Shown: piece after piece, positions 34,378 through 42,121 of the stretch
Layout: each line of letters starts with the position of its first letter
How positions within the stretch are numbered: the first letter of the stretch is position 1
DNA from: Streptomyces sp. SAI-135
Lineage (GTDB): Bacteria; Actinomycetota; Actinomycetes; Streptomycetales; Streptomycetaceae
Direction: 5' to 3'
Assembly: GCF_029893805.1 (NCBI RefSeq)
Contig: NZ_JARXYP010000002.1
Span: forward strand, 1,426,001 to 1,490,000
DNA length: 64,000 nt
Program-made: the position numbers and the translations under genes
The notes under the pieces: generated by a model
Seen by the model: the letters and a program-made list of their open reading frames with translations, nothing else
What the model was told of the DNA's origin: nothing
Database searches by the model: none

Positions 34378-35832
34378 TCAGCCCGCCGGGGACTGGCGCT
34401 CCTCCGGTGCCGCGGGCGGCCCGGCCGGCGTCGGCGCGGGCGGACCGAAGAGGACGGCCCTGGCCACGGGCGGCGCGAACAGGGCGGTGACGGGCTCGGA
34501 GAGGGTCAGGACGGCACGGAAGGCCCGCCCCACGACCGGGTCCCCGGGGGCGCGCTCCTGGACACGGTGCAGGTACCACCCGGCGAAGCGGTCCGCGGGC
34601 GCGCCGTCGGTCGCGGTGCCGACCGCGCCCGGCATCTTGCGGTCCGCCCCCGCGGAGATGTCCCACGCGAGCCGGGACGCCGCGAGGAGCGCCTGCTGCA
34701 CACGCCGGGTCGTGGGCGTCCGGCGCGGGTCGGCCAGCGCGTCCCGCAGGGCGACCGCGCTCATCGCGGCCACGGCCATGCCCTGCCCGTAGATCGGGTT
34801 GAAGGTGCACAGGGCGTCGCCGGTGGCGAGGAATCCGGCCGGGTGCCCGGGGAGGTCGTAGCGTCGGCGGATGTTGGCCGTCCGCCGGTAGCCGAACGCC
34901 GGGGAGAGCGGTTCCGCCTCGTCCAGCCACTGGTGCAGGAGCGGGTGCGGCAACCTCTTGGCGTACGTCACGAACTCGTCGTCGTCCGTGGGCGGTTCGT
35001 CGCCGCGCAGACCCGAGACGATCACCAGGTGGCTGCCGTCCTCCAGGGGCAGCGCACCGCCGGCGTGCACCTGCTCGGGGTCGGGATAGGCGTAGTAGCC
35101 GCGGGTTTCGCCGTCGAGGGCGCCGTTCGTGCCGCGGTAGACGCGGGAGGCGTAGGCGAGGCCGGTGTCGATGGTCTCCTCTCGGGGGCGCTCGGCGCCG
35201 ATCGCCGCGAGCCATTGCGGGGCCTTCGTGCCGCTGCCGGAGGCGTCGACGACCAGATCGGCCTCCAGGGGGCGGGACTGCGCGCGGGTGTCGCCCGATC
35301 GGTCGCGCAGCAGGACGCCCCGCACGCGCGTGGCGTCGCCGAGGAGGCCGACGGCGTCGGTCCCCTCCAGCACGCTGATCAGGGGGTTGGTCAGGACCCG
35401 CCGCCGCACCAGCTCCTCGAGCTGCGCGCGCGAGCCGGTGTAGATGTGCGTCGTCGCGGGCACCCGCCGGAACCAGCGGCCGCTCTGCCACAGCACCATG
35501 TCGGCCGGCATGCCCACCCGCGGCGCCCCCGCCTCCCGCAGCTCCGCCAGGAAGCCCGGCAGCAGCGACTCCAGGGCCACCTGTCCGCCCTGGAGCAGCA
35601 CATGCGGGTGGCGGCCCTGCGGCACGCCGGGGCGGTCTTTCGCGCCCTGCGGGAACCGGTCCCGCTCGACGACAGTCACCCGGTCGGCGTGTGCGGCCAG
35701 GACGTGCGCCGCGAGAAGTCCCGCGAGGCTGCCGCCCACGACGACGGCATGCCGTCCGGTCCGCCCGCCGCCTTCTCCCCAACGGCCCTTCCCTCCGGCA
35801 GAGTTCACCGATTCCACTCCCCTGGTCGCCAT
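34378..35832 (-). CDS. FAD-dependent monooxygenase/epoxidase-like protein
   Basis: About 484 residues from ATG 35832; starts at 35865 or GTG 35820 are also possible because no clear ribosome site is seen. The FAD motif is HAVVVGGSLAGLLAAHVL with ERDRFP ahead of an RPGVPQGRHPHVLL arm; LVVDASGSGTKAP is the central DG-like motif and GDALCTFNPIYGQGM the ribose-binding GD motif. This pattern fits group A flavin hydroxylases and squalene-epoxidase-like enzymes, and relatives without assigned substrates are common in Streptomyces. It converges with padR after a 5-base gap. Confidence 0.85.
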   Translation of the reverse strand: MATRGVESVNSAGGKGRWGEGGGRTGRHAVVVGGSLAGLLAAHVLAAHADRVTVVERDRFPQGAKDRPGVPQGRHPHVLLQGGQVALESLLPGFLAELREAGAPRVGMPADMVLWQSGRWFRRVPATTHIYTGSRAQLEELVRRRVLTNPLISVLEGTDAVGLLGDATRVRGVLLRDRSGDTRAQSRPLEADLVVDASGSGTKAPQWLAAIGAERPREETIDTGLAYASRVYRGTNGALDGETRGYYAYPDPEQVHAGGALPLEDGSHLVIVSGLRGDEPPTDDDEFVTYAKRLPHPLLHQWLDEAEPLSPAFGYRRTANIRRRYDLPGHPAGFLATGDALCTFNPIYGQGMAVAAMSAVALRDALADPRRTPTTRRVQQALLAASRLAWDISAGADRKMPGAVGTATDGAPADRFAGWYLHRVQERAPGDPVVGRAFRAVLTLSEPVTALFAPPVARAVLFGPPAPTPAGPPAAPEERQSPAG

Positions 35833-36014
35833 GTCGCGAGAAGGCTCAAGTATCCCGTCCCGCATACCGGGTTGACCGTTTTCCGGCCCTTCTGAGCCCC
35901 CGTGTGCTTCCGTGTCGGGCCGTCGGGCCCTTCTGCGGCGAAAGTTCCGACTCTACGTTGAACAGCGGAGGATGCACGTTCGGCACAGACGTCAGCTGGG
36001 GGAAGGTGGTCGGC

Positions 36015-36311
36015 ATGTGGGGCAGGATCCGCAGGTCCAGTGCCAGACTCGTCAACTCGTTGCGCACCCAGGAGCCCACCGGCCGGGAGACCCGCCCGCA
36101 CAATCTTTTCGAGGCCGCCGCCGCGTACGTCTCGGCCTGCGCCGAGGACGACCAGGACCGGATCGACGAGGCCTCGGCCTGGGTCTCGCCGGAGGCCCTG
36201 TCGTTCGGGGTCAACGAGCTCGCGTGCCGGGCCGTGATCGCCCTCGCGCGGGAGCGCGACGAGTCTCCGCGTACGGTGGCTCGTGCGCTCCTCGGACTGC
36301 CGGCGGCCTGA
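36015..36311 (+). CDS. Small conserved hypothetical protein
   Basis: A 98-residue soluble protein that I do not assign to a family. From ATG 36015 (MWGRIRRSSARLVNSLRTQE), with GGAAGGTGG ahead, it has a basic N-terminus, then a helical, acidic middle (FEAAAAYVSACAEDDQDRIDEA) and ACRAVIALARERDESPRTVARALLGL at the end. The spacing of Ala/Leu suggests three or four helices. No membrane segment. It stands alone between two minus-strand genes' upstream regions and a promoter for the next plus-strand gene. Confidence 0.65.
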   Translation: MWGRIRRSSARLVNSLRTQEPTGRETRPHNLFEAAAAYVSACAEDDQDRIDEASAWVSPEALSFGVNELACRAVIALARERDESPRTVARALLGLPAA

Positions 36312-36383
36312 GCGGCCGGCGAGGGGTGGTCGTTTCGCCCCCGTCCAGCCGGAAAACTGCAGCTCCGGGTGTTCTTGGGAGTC

Positions 36384-36413
36384 GTGACAAGCGCCTTCCG
36401 CGCACACTAAGGT
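36384..36413 (+). promoter_or_regulatory. Housekeeping-type promoter
   Basis: GTGACA (36384-36389), an 18-base spacer and TAAGGT (36408-36413) match the Streptomyces principal-sigma pattern. The start codon of the next gene lies 35 bases further on. Confidence 0.6.
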
Positions 36414-36447
36414 GCGCGCCGTTGGACGAACCGATGGGGAGGCTGGG

Positions 36448-37515
36448 ATGGCCGGGACGGACGAGGACGCCGTCGCCGCCGCGGACGACGCGCTCTACGT
36501 GCTGACGGCGGTGCTTTTGACGCCGGCGAAGTTCCCGAGCGTGCTGGGCGACGACTATCCGGAGGCCTGCGCGGCGCTCGGCCTGGCACCGCTGGCCGAC
36601 GGGTACGGCCTGGTGATCGGCCAGGACGGGAGCGGCGCCAGGTGGACCGTCGTCATCGACGACGTCTCCCTGGTCGCCGTCGCCATCGCGTCCTGGGACT
36701 GCGGCATGGAGTACGACCTGTCGCCCGACGAGCGCACGGTCGTGGCCGCCCTGCCCGGTTGGCCGCTCGCGGTCGCCGTCGCCGCGCCCGGCGTGCCGGC
36801 GCCGCACGACCCCGACCCCGAGGCCGCCGACGGGCCGCTGCTGGCGCCGCCGGACACGTCGACGTGGGGATCCGCCCAGCGGCGTCTGGGCGCCGACGAG
36901 ATCGCGCTCCAGTGGGCGATGTGGCGGGAACAGATCGACGACTCGGCCTTCCCGAGCCCGAACGGCGGCTCCGCGGGGGGTGACGGGACCGTGAGCGGGG
37001 CGGCCGTGGACGGCGCGTCGGCGGACGGTGCGGTCCCGCAGACCTCGGAAGGTGCGGTCCCGCAGGCCTCGGGCGGTGCGGCCTCGAAGGCCTCGGAGGG
37101 TGAGACTGCGGATGGCGTGACCGCTGACGGGGACGCCTCGCGGGACAGGACCACGGGTGACGAGGCCACGCAGGACAGCGCAACGGGCGACAGCGCTGCG
37201 GCAGGCGCCACTTCGGGTGCGGCCGGGAACGGGACACCGCGCAAGGGCCACAGCGGTGTCCGGCGCGTTCTCGCGGAGGCCCGCGCCTACGTGGACTCGC
37301 CGCCGCCCCTGGGACGTGTCCGGTCGTCCTTCGCGTCGGGAGACGCGCGGACACTGCGCGCCGACGGTCCCGGCTGGTCACTGGTGGCCAGGACCGACGA
37401 CATCGCGTTCGTGCTGCTCGACGACGAGCCCGGGGAGGTCCTGCCGGTGGGCCGGGGCCCGGAGCTGCCGGGACTGCTGGAGGCGCTCGACAAGATGGCC
37501 GTGCGCCCCAGCTGA
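36448..37515 (+). CDS. Hypothetical protein with low-complexity repeat linker
   Basis: A 355-residue protein of unknown function. ATG 36448 is preceded by GGGGAGG. Residues 1-180 form one globular part (LYVLTAVLLTPAKFPSVLGDDYPEACAALG ... GMEYDLSPDERTVVAALPGWPLAVAVAAP). Residues 185-255 are an Ala/Gly/Ser/Thr/Asp linker that contains a 24-base tandem repeat. Residues 270-355 form a second globular part (GVRRVLAEARAYVDSPPPLGRVRSSFASGDARTL ... GWSLVARTDDIAFVLLDDEPGEVLPVGRG). No signal peptide or membrane segment; cytoplasmic location is expected. Confidence 0.75.
   Translation: MAGTDEDAVAAADDALYVLTAVLLTPAKFPSVLGDDYPEACAALGLAPLADGYGLVIGQDGSGARWTVVIDDVSLVAVAIASWDCGMEYDLSPDERTVVAALPGWPLAVAVAAPGVPAPHDPDPEAADGPLLAPPDTSTWGSAQRRLGADEIALQWAMWREQIDDSAFPSPNGGSAGGDGTVSGAAVDGASADGAVPQTSEGAVPQASGGAASKASEGETADGVTADGDASRDRTTGDEATQDSATGDSAAAGATSGAAGNGTPRKGHSGVRRVLAEARAYVDSPPPLGRVRSSFASGDARTLRADGPGWSLVARTDDIAFVLLDDEPGEVLPVGRGPELPGLLEALDKMAVRPS
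37027..37098 (+). repeat. 24-base in-frame tandem repeat
   Basis: Three units at 37027-37050, 37051-37074 and 37075-37098 encoding GAVPQTSE, GAVPQASG and GAASKASE. The first two differ at three bases, the third is more diverged. It is located in the linker of the hypothetical gene and is probably length-variable between strains. Confidence 0.85.
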
Positions 37516-37524
37516 ACCGCCGCG

Positions 37525-37562
37525 CCGCACCGCCCGGGTCGGTTCGATCCCGGCCGGTGCGG
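37525..37562. terminator. Bidirectional terminator
   Basis: Arms 37525-37538 and 37549-37562 pair over 14 bases with one mismatch around a 10-base loop, centred in the 52-base gap between two convergent genes. Confidence 0.75.
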
Positions 37563-37567
37563 GTGCG

Positions 37568-37750
37568 TCAGCGGCCGAGTTCCTTGCGGGTGACGCGGCG
37601 CAGCCTGCGCCGCTGTGAGGGGTCGAGGGTGAGATACGCGGCGGCCGGGACTCCCAGAACGATCAGGATTGCGGCCCACCAGGGCAGCCAGAACAGCAGG
37701 AGCAGTCCGACCGCGACTCCCCCCGCGGCGATCTTCGCGTTCTTCGACAT
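37568..37750 (-). CDS. Small membrane protein with basic tail
   Basis: A 60-residue protein: MSKNAKIAAGG, then two hydrophobic stretches (VAVGLLLLFWLPWWAAILIVLGVPAAAYLTL) and a strongly basic C-terminus (SQRRRLRRVTRKELGR). Start ATG 37750 has AAGGAGG nine bases ahead, supporting a real gene. It is too short and generic to assign a function. The fatty-acid desaturase follows upstream on the same strand, 140 bases away, so cotranscription is possible. Confidence 0.75.
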   Translation of the reverse strand: MSKNAKIAAGGVAVGLLLLFWLPWWAAILIVLGVPAAAYLTLDPSQRRRLRRVTRKELGR

Positions 37751-37890
37751 GTGCGTCGCCTCCTTCGCGGCGGTTGCCGCTCTCTGTCCGGAAAAACGGG
37801 TCCACGCCTCCGTCAGTTCCGCATCGCAACCCTGAGACATCCCTGAGACCTGGCGAGACCTCGCCCTGAGACACCCCGGAGGCGGGCCCG

Positions 37891-38949
37891 CTAGCGGTCG
37901 GCCCGCAGCGGCTCGCCCACCTCGTGCATATGGCCCAGGGCCTGACGGTAGGAGTCGACGAGTCCGGTCTCCGTGTAGGGGATACCCAGTTCCCGGCAGT
38001 GGGCGCGGACCAGCGGCTGGGCGAGGCGCAGATGGGGCCGGGGCATGCTGGGGAAGAGGTGGTGCTCGATCTGGTAGTTGAGGCCGCCGAGGAACCAGTC
38101 GGTGAGGACGCCTCCGCGGATGTTGCGGGAGGTGAGCACCTGGCGGCGCAGGTGGCCCCAGGACTCTCCGTCCGGGTCCGGCATCTCCATGCCCTTGTGG
38201 TTGGGGGCGAAGGCCATCCCGAGATGCAGGCCGAACAGCGCCTGGTGGACCGCCGCGAAGGCCAGCGCCTTCCCGGGGGACATGACGGTCAGCAGCAGCG
38301 TGGCGTAGGCGGCGAGATGGGCCACCAGGAGAGTGCCCTCCACCGCGCGCTCCCCCGGCGCCTGCCTGCGCAGGTCCCGGAAGCCCTGGATCTTCAGTGC
38401 GACGCCTTCGAGGAGGGTGAGCGGGAAGAACAGCCAAGCCTGATGGCGGGTGAGCAGGCGCCTGAAGCCGGTGCGTCCCCTGGCCTGTTCGCCGGTGAAG
38501 ACGAGGACGTCGGCGGCGACGTCGGGGTCCTTGTCGATGTGGTTGGGGTTGGCGTGGTGCCGGTTGTGCTTGTGGTTCCACCAGGAGTAGCTCATCCCCA
38601 GCAGCAGATTGCCGTGGAGAAGCCCGATGAGCCGGCCGGTCGTCCTGTCCCCGGTGATCTGCGCGTGGCCGGCGTCGTGCCCTATGAAGGCGGTGCGGGC
38701 GCAGAACACCGCGAGGACCGGGGCCACCAGCAGGGTCCGCCAGGAGTCGCCGGACAGGGCGACGGCCGTGACGAGGCCGGCGAGAGCGAGCGCGTTGACG
38801 GTGACGGCGCGGGCGTACCAGCCGCGCCGGCGGTCCAGGAGGCCCTGGCCCTTCACCGCGCGCAGGAGAGGCGCGAACTCGCTTCCGCCGGGCGGGGAGC
38901 CGGACGTACCGCGCGGGTGGGGCGCGAGGATCGCTGCGCTCTGGGGCAT
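37891..38949 (-). CDS. Membrane fatty acid desaturase (acyl-lipid type)
   Basis: A 352-residue di-iron desaturase that introduces a double bond in a membrane acyl chain, needing O2 and a ferredoxin-type donor. Three His boxes are present: HDAGH (about residue 91), HKHNRHH (about 126) and QIEHH (about 294), with the Gln-variant third box typical of front-end/DesA3-like enzymes. Hydrophobic helices flank the boxes. The upstream region (38967-39075) contains direct repeats that may be its operator. Cold or membrane-fluidity control is plausible but unproved. Confidence 0.93.
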   Translation of the reverse strand: MPQSAAILAPHPRGTSGSPPGGSEFAPLLRAVKGQGLLDRRRGWYARAVTVNALALAGLVTAVALSGDSWRTLLVAPVLAVFCARTAFIGHDAGHAQITGDRTTGRLIGLLHGNLLLGMSYSWWNHKHNRHHANPNHIDKDPDVAADVLVFTGEQARGRTGFRRLLTRHQAWLFFPLTLLEGVALKIQGFRDLRRQAPGERAVEGTLLVAHLAAYATLLLTVMSPGKALAFAAVHQALFGLHLGMAFAPNHKGMEMPDPDGESWGHLRRQVLTSRNIRGGVLTDWFLGGLNYQIEHHLFPSMPRPHLRLAQPLVRAHCRELGIPYTETGLVDSYRQALGHMHEVGEPLRADR

Positions 38950-38966
38950 GTCCGGACTCCGGCTCT

Positions 38967-38996
38967 CTCAGGAAACGTGCTGACCTGAGAAAACGT
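38967..38996. promoter_or_regulatory. Candidate desaturase operator
   Basis: CTCAGGAAACGT (38967-38978) and CTGAGAAAACGT (38985-38996) are direct repeats matching at 10 of 12 bases. The same stretch has an inverted pair CTCAGG / CCTGAG (38967-38972 / 38984-38989). It lies 18-47 bases upstream of the desaturase start. Confidence 0.55.
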
Positions 38997-39028
38997 ACGG
39001 ACCGGTGACCTTGGGCGACCATCCGGGA

Positions 39029-39075
39029 ACCCCCCCGTGTGCACAGGGGGGTCAGCACCGTGGGCACAGGGGGGT
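39029..39075. other. G-rich hairpin and 12-base direct repeat
   Basis: ACCCCCC (39029-39035) pairs with GGGGGGT (39046-39052). GCACAGGGGGGT occurs twice, at 39041-39052 and 39064-39075, 23 bases apart. It lies in the divergent gap of the desaturase and the SNF2 helicase and may be an upstream terminator or insulator; the G-runs could also form a quadruplex. Confidence 0.5.
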
Positions 39076-39166
39076 TGGCGACACCCCATGTGCATGTGAC
39101 CCAGGACACAGCTATGAAAGCCGGGGAGGTGATGTACCCTCGACCACTCCGACGACGTAGTCAAGT

Positions 39167-42121
39167 TTGAGGAGTCCCACGATCTCTGTTCAGGGGTACC
39201 CCGCGGCATCACCGTCCGAGATCTCCGAACTGGCCTCGTGCAGCGCCGTGTTCGTGCCCGGCGATCCGGCCCGCACCGGCAGGGTGGCCTTCTGGCGGCC
39301 CGACGGTGCCCCTCCTCCCGACGTCGCTGTGGGAGCGGTCGAGGACCTCTCGCTCGTGATTCCCGGCGACGACGGGGTGGCACCGGTGAGACTGCCCGCG
39401 GTGCTGCTGCCGGTCCGCGCCGCCCTGCCGGTCCTCACGCGTGCGCGTACCTCCCCGCAGGGGCACCGGGCGGCCGTCTTCTGGGGCGCGGCGGCCGTAC
39501 TGGCCCTGCAGTGCGTGGCCCGGGGGCTGCTGCTGCCCGGTCTGTCCGCCACCGATCACGACGCCTGGCGCGTGGGTCCCCTGGACGCCGCGGACGTGGA
39601 GCGGATCCGCCGGCTCGCCGCGGCGATGCCGCCCGAGGCGCATGCCGTGCCGCTGAGCAACGCCGTACCGCTGAGCAACGCCAACGCCAACGCCGTACCG
39701 ACGCGCAACGCCGTACCGCCGAGCACCACCGGACCGCAGAGCACCACCGGACCGCAGAGCACCGCCGAACCACTGCGGCTGCCCGATCCCGAACGGTTGC
39801 TGCGCGCCTTCCTCGACGCGGTCGCCGACGCCCTGCCCCGCTCCCCCGCGGCGCCCCTCCTCACAGGCGGACCCGCCTACGCCGCCCAGGAACCGCGGCA
39901 GGTGCCCGAGCAGCGTGCGTGGGCGGCGGATGTCGCCGCGGGCCACGACGCCGGAGTACGCGTCTCGTTGCGGATCGAGGTGCGCGGCCTGGACAGCGGT
40001 GAGGCGCCCGCCTTCAGGGCCGTTCTCCAGCTGCACAGCGTGAGCGATCCGACGCTCGTGGCGGACGCCGCCGACGTGTGGGACGGTGCCACCGCCTTCG
40101 GTCCCCACGCGCGGATGGACGGCCTGCTCGCGCTGCGCAGGGCCGCACGCGCGTGGCCCGCGCTCGCCCCGCTGCTCTCGGCGGCCGTCCCGGACGCGGT
40201 CGAACTCGCCGACGAGGAGATCACCGAGCTGCTCGGTCCGGGGACACGGGCCCTGTCCGATCTGGGCGTCGAGGTGCACTGGCCGAAGGGCATGGCCGCA
40301 AAGCTCACCACGCGCGCGAGAGTCGGCCCGCCGGACGGCCACGACCGGGTGCCGTCGGCCACTCCGTCGTTCCTGTCCGCCGACGCCCTGCTCGCGTTCG
40401 ACTGGCGGTTCGCGCTGGGCGACCAGCAGCTCACGCGCGAGGAGTTGGACCGGCTCGCCGAGGCCGGCCGGCCTGTCGTGCGGCTGCGTGACCAGTGGGT
40501 GCTGGTCGACCCGCAGGAAGTGCGCCGGGCGCGTGCCCGGCAGGACCGCAAGGTCACGCCCGTCGACGCCCTCAGGGCCGCTCTGACGGGCTCCGCCGAG
40601 GTCGACGGAGCCAGGTTCGACGTGCAGCCGACCGGGTGGCTGGCGGCCCTGCGGGACCGGCTGGCGGATCCGGAGGGCCAGGAGCCGGTCCCGCAACCCG
40701 CCGCCCTCGCCGCGACCCTGCGCGACTACCAGCGCCGGGGCCTGAACTGGCTGGCCCGGATGACGTCCTCCGGCCTCGGCTGCTGCCTGGCCGACGACAT
40801 GGGACTCGGCAAGACCATCACCCTGATCGCGCTGCATCTGCACCGGCAGACCGACCCGTCGACCGCCGGCCCCACCCTCGTGGTGTGCCCGACGTCCCTG
40901 ATGGGCAACTGGCAGCGCGAGATCGAGAGGTTCGCACCGGGTACGCCCGTGCGCCGCTTCCACGGTCCGCGGCGCGCACTCGACGGCCTGGCCGACGGGG
41001 AGTTCGTGCTCACCACGTACGGCACCATGCGCCTGGACGCGTCCCGGCTCGCCGCTGCCGCATGGGGGATGGTCGTGGCGGACGAGGCGCAGCACGTGAA
41101 GAACCCGTACTCGTCGACCGCCCGGGAGCTGCGCTCGATCGGGGCACGCGCACGCGTGGCGCTCACCGGGACCCCGGTGGAGAACAACCTCTCGGAGCTG
41201 TGGGCGATCCTCGACTGGACGACCCCTGGGCTGCTGGGCCCGCTCGGCACCTTCCGCGCCCGGTACGCACGGGCCGTCGAGAGCGGTCAGGACCCGGCCG
41301 CCGCGGAGCGTCTGGCCCGGCTGGTACGCCCCTTCCTGCTGCGGCGCCGCAAGTCGGACCCGGGGATCGCCCCGGAGCTGCCGCCGAAGACGGAGACCGA
41401 CCGTGCCGTGTCGCTGACACCGGAACAGACCGGACTGTACGAGGCCGTCGTGCGCGAGACGCTGGCAGAGATCTCCCGGGCTGACGGCATGGCGCGACGC
41501 GGACTGATCGTGAAGCTGCTGACCGGTCTGAAGCAGATCTGCAACCACCCGGCGCAGTTCCTCAAGGAGGAGCAGCCGGTCATCGCCGGCCGTTCCGAAA
41601 AGCTGGAGCTGCTGGACGAACTCCTGGACACCATCGTCGCCGAGGGGGCGGGCGTCCTGGTGTTCACGCAGTACGTGGGCATGGCCCGGCTGATCGAGCG
41701 GCATCTCGCGGCGCGCGGCCTGCCGTCGCAGTTCCTGCACGGCGGGACACCGGTCGTGCGGCGCGAGGCGATGGTGCGGCGGTTCCAGGAGGGGGAAGTG
41801 CCCGTGTTCCTGCTGTCGTTGAAGGCGGCGGGTACCGGTCTGAACCTCACCCGGGCCGAGCACGTCGTGCACTACGACCGCTGGTGGAACCCGGCCGTCG
41901 AGGCGCAGGCCACCGACCGCGCGTACCGCATCGGCCAGACCCGCCCGGTGCAGGTGCACCGGCTGATCGCCGAGGGCACGGTCGAGGACCGCATCGCCGA
42001 CATGCTGCACCGCAAACGGGAGTTGGCCGACGCGGTGCTCGGCTCCGGCGAGGCGGCACTGACCGAACTGACGGACGCGGAACTGACCGACCTGGTGGAG
42101 CTGCGAGGGGGCGCACGATGA
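39167..42121 (+). CDS. SNF2-family helicase (bacterial HepA/RapA-like ATPase)
   Basis: Up to 984 residues. Reading is open from TTG 39167, but the best ribosome site (GAGGAG) lies inside those codons and no standard start follows it closely, so the N-terminus is uncertain. An N-terminal SNF2_assoc-like region of about 500 residues, with an odd repeat linker, precedes the ATPase: ADDMGLGKTITL (I), VVCPTSLMGNWQRE (Ia), VADEAQHVKN (II, DEAQ), ALTGTPVENN (III), then VFTQYVGMARLIERHL (IV), SLKAAGTGLNLT (V) and QATDRAYRIGQTRPV (VI). It remodels nucleic-acid-protein complexes. Its stop overlaps the SWIM gene (ATGA). Confidence 0.93.
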   Translation: MRSPTISVQGYPAASPSEISELASCSAVFVPGDPARTGRVAFWRPDGAPPPDVAVGAVEDLSLVIPGDDGVAPVRLPAVLLPVRAALPVLTRARTSPQGHRAAVFWGAAAVLALQCVARGLLLPGLSATDHDAWRVGPLDAADVERIRRLAAAMPPEAHAVPLSNAVPLSNANANAVPTRNAVPPSTTGPQSTTGPQSTAEPLRLPDPERLLRAFLDAVADALPRSPAAPLLTGGPAYAAQEPRQVPEQRAWAADVAAGHDAGVRVSLRIEVRGLDSGEAPAFRAVLQLHSVSDPTLVADAADVWDGATAFGPHARMDGLLALRRAARAWPALAPLLSAAVPDAVELADEEITELLGPGTRALSDLGVEVHWPKGMAAKLTTRARVGPPDGHDRVPSATPSFLSADALLAFDWRFALGDQQLTREELDRLAEAGRPVVRLRDQWVLVDPQEVRRARARQDRKVTPVDALRAALTGSAEVDGARFDVQPTGWLAALRDRLADPEGQEPVPQPAALAATLRDYQRRGLNWLARMTSSGLGCCLADDMGLGKTITLIALHLHRQTDPSTAGPTLVVCPTSLMGNWQREIERFAPGTPVRRFHGPRRALDGLADGEFVLTTYGTMRLDASRLAAAAWGMVVADEAQHVKNPYSSTARELRSIGARARVALTGTPVENNLSELWAILDWTTPGLLGPLGTFRARYARAVESGQDPAAAERLARLVRPFLLRRRKSDPGIAPELPPKTETDRAVSLTPEQTGLYEAVVRETLAEISRADGMARRGLIVKLLTGLKQICNHPAQFLKEEQPVIAGRSEKLELLDELLDTIVAEGAGVLVFTQYVGMARLIERHLAARGLPSQFLHGGTPVVRREAMVRRFQEGEVPVFLLSLKAAGTGLNLTRAEHVVHYDRWWNPAVEAQATDRAYRIGQTRPVQVHRLIAEGTVEDRIADMLHRKRELADAVLGSGEAALTELTDAELTDLVELRGGAR
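39644..39763 (+). repeat. 18-base in-frame tandem repeat in the SNF2 gene
   Basis: Six 18-base units (GCCGTACCGCTGAGCAAC type) with a 12-base AACGCC insert at 39680-39691, encoding NAVPLSN, NAVPTRN, NAVPPST and TTGPQST runs. The two last units, 39728-39745 and 39746-39763, are identical. It lies in a linker between two globular parts and looks like slippage expansion. Confidence 0.88.

Noticed and set aside
39029-39075. Insertion-sequence end or attachment site at the duplicated GCACAGGGGGGT
   Set aside because: No transposase, target duplication or integrase nearby; simple repeat or regulatory structure is more likely.
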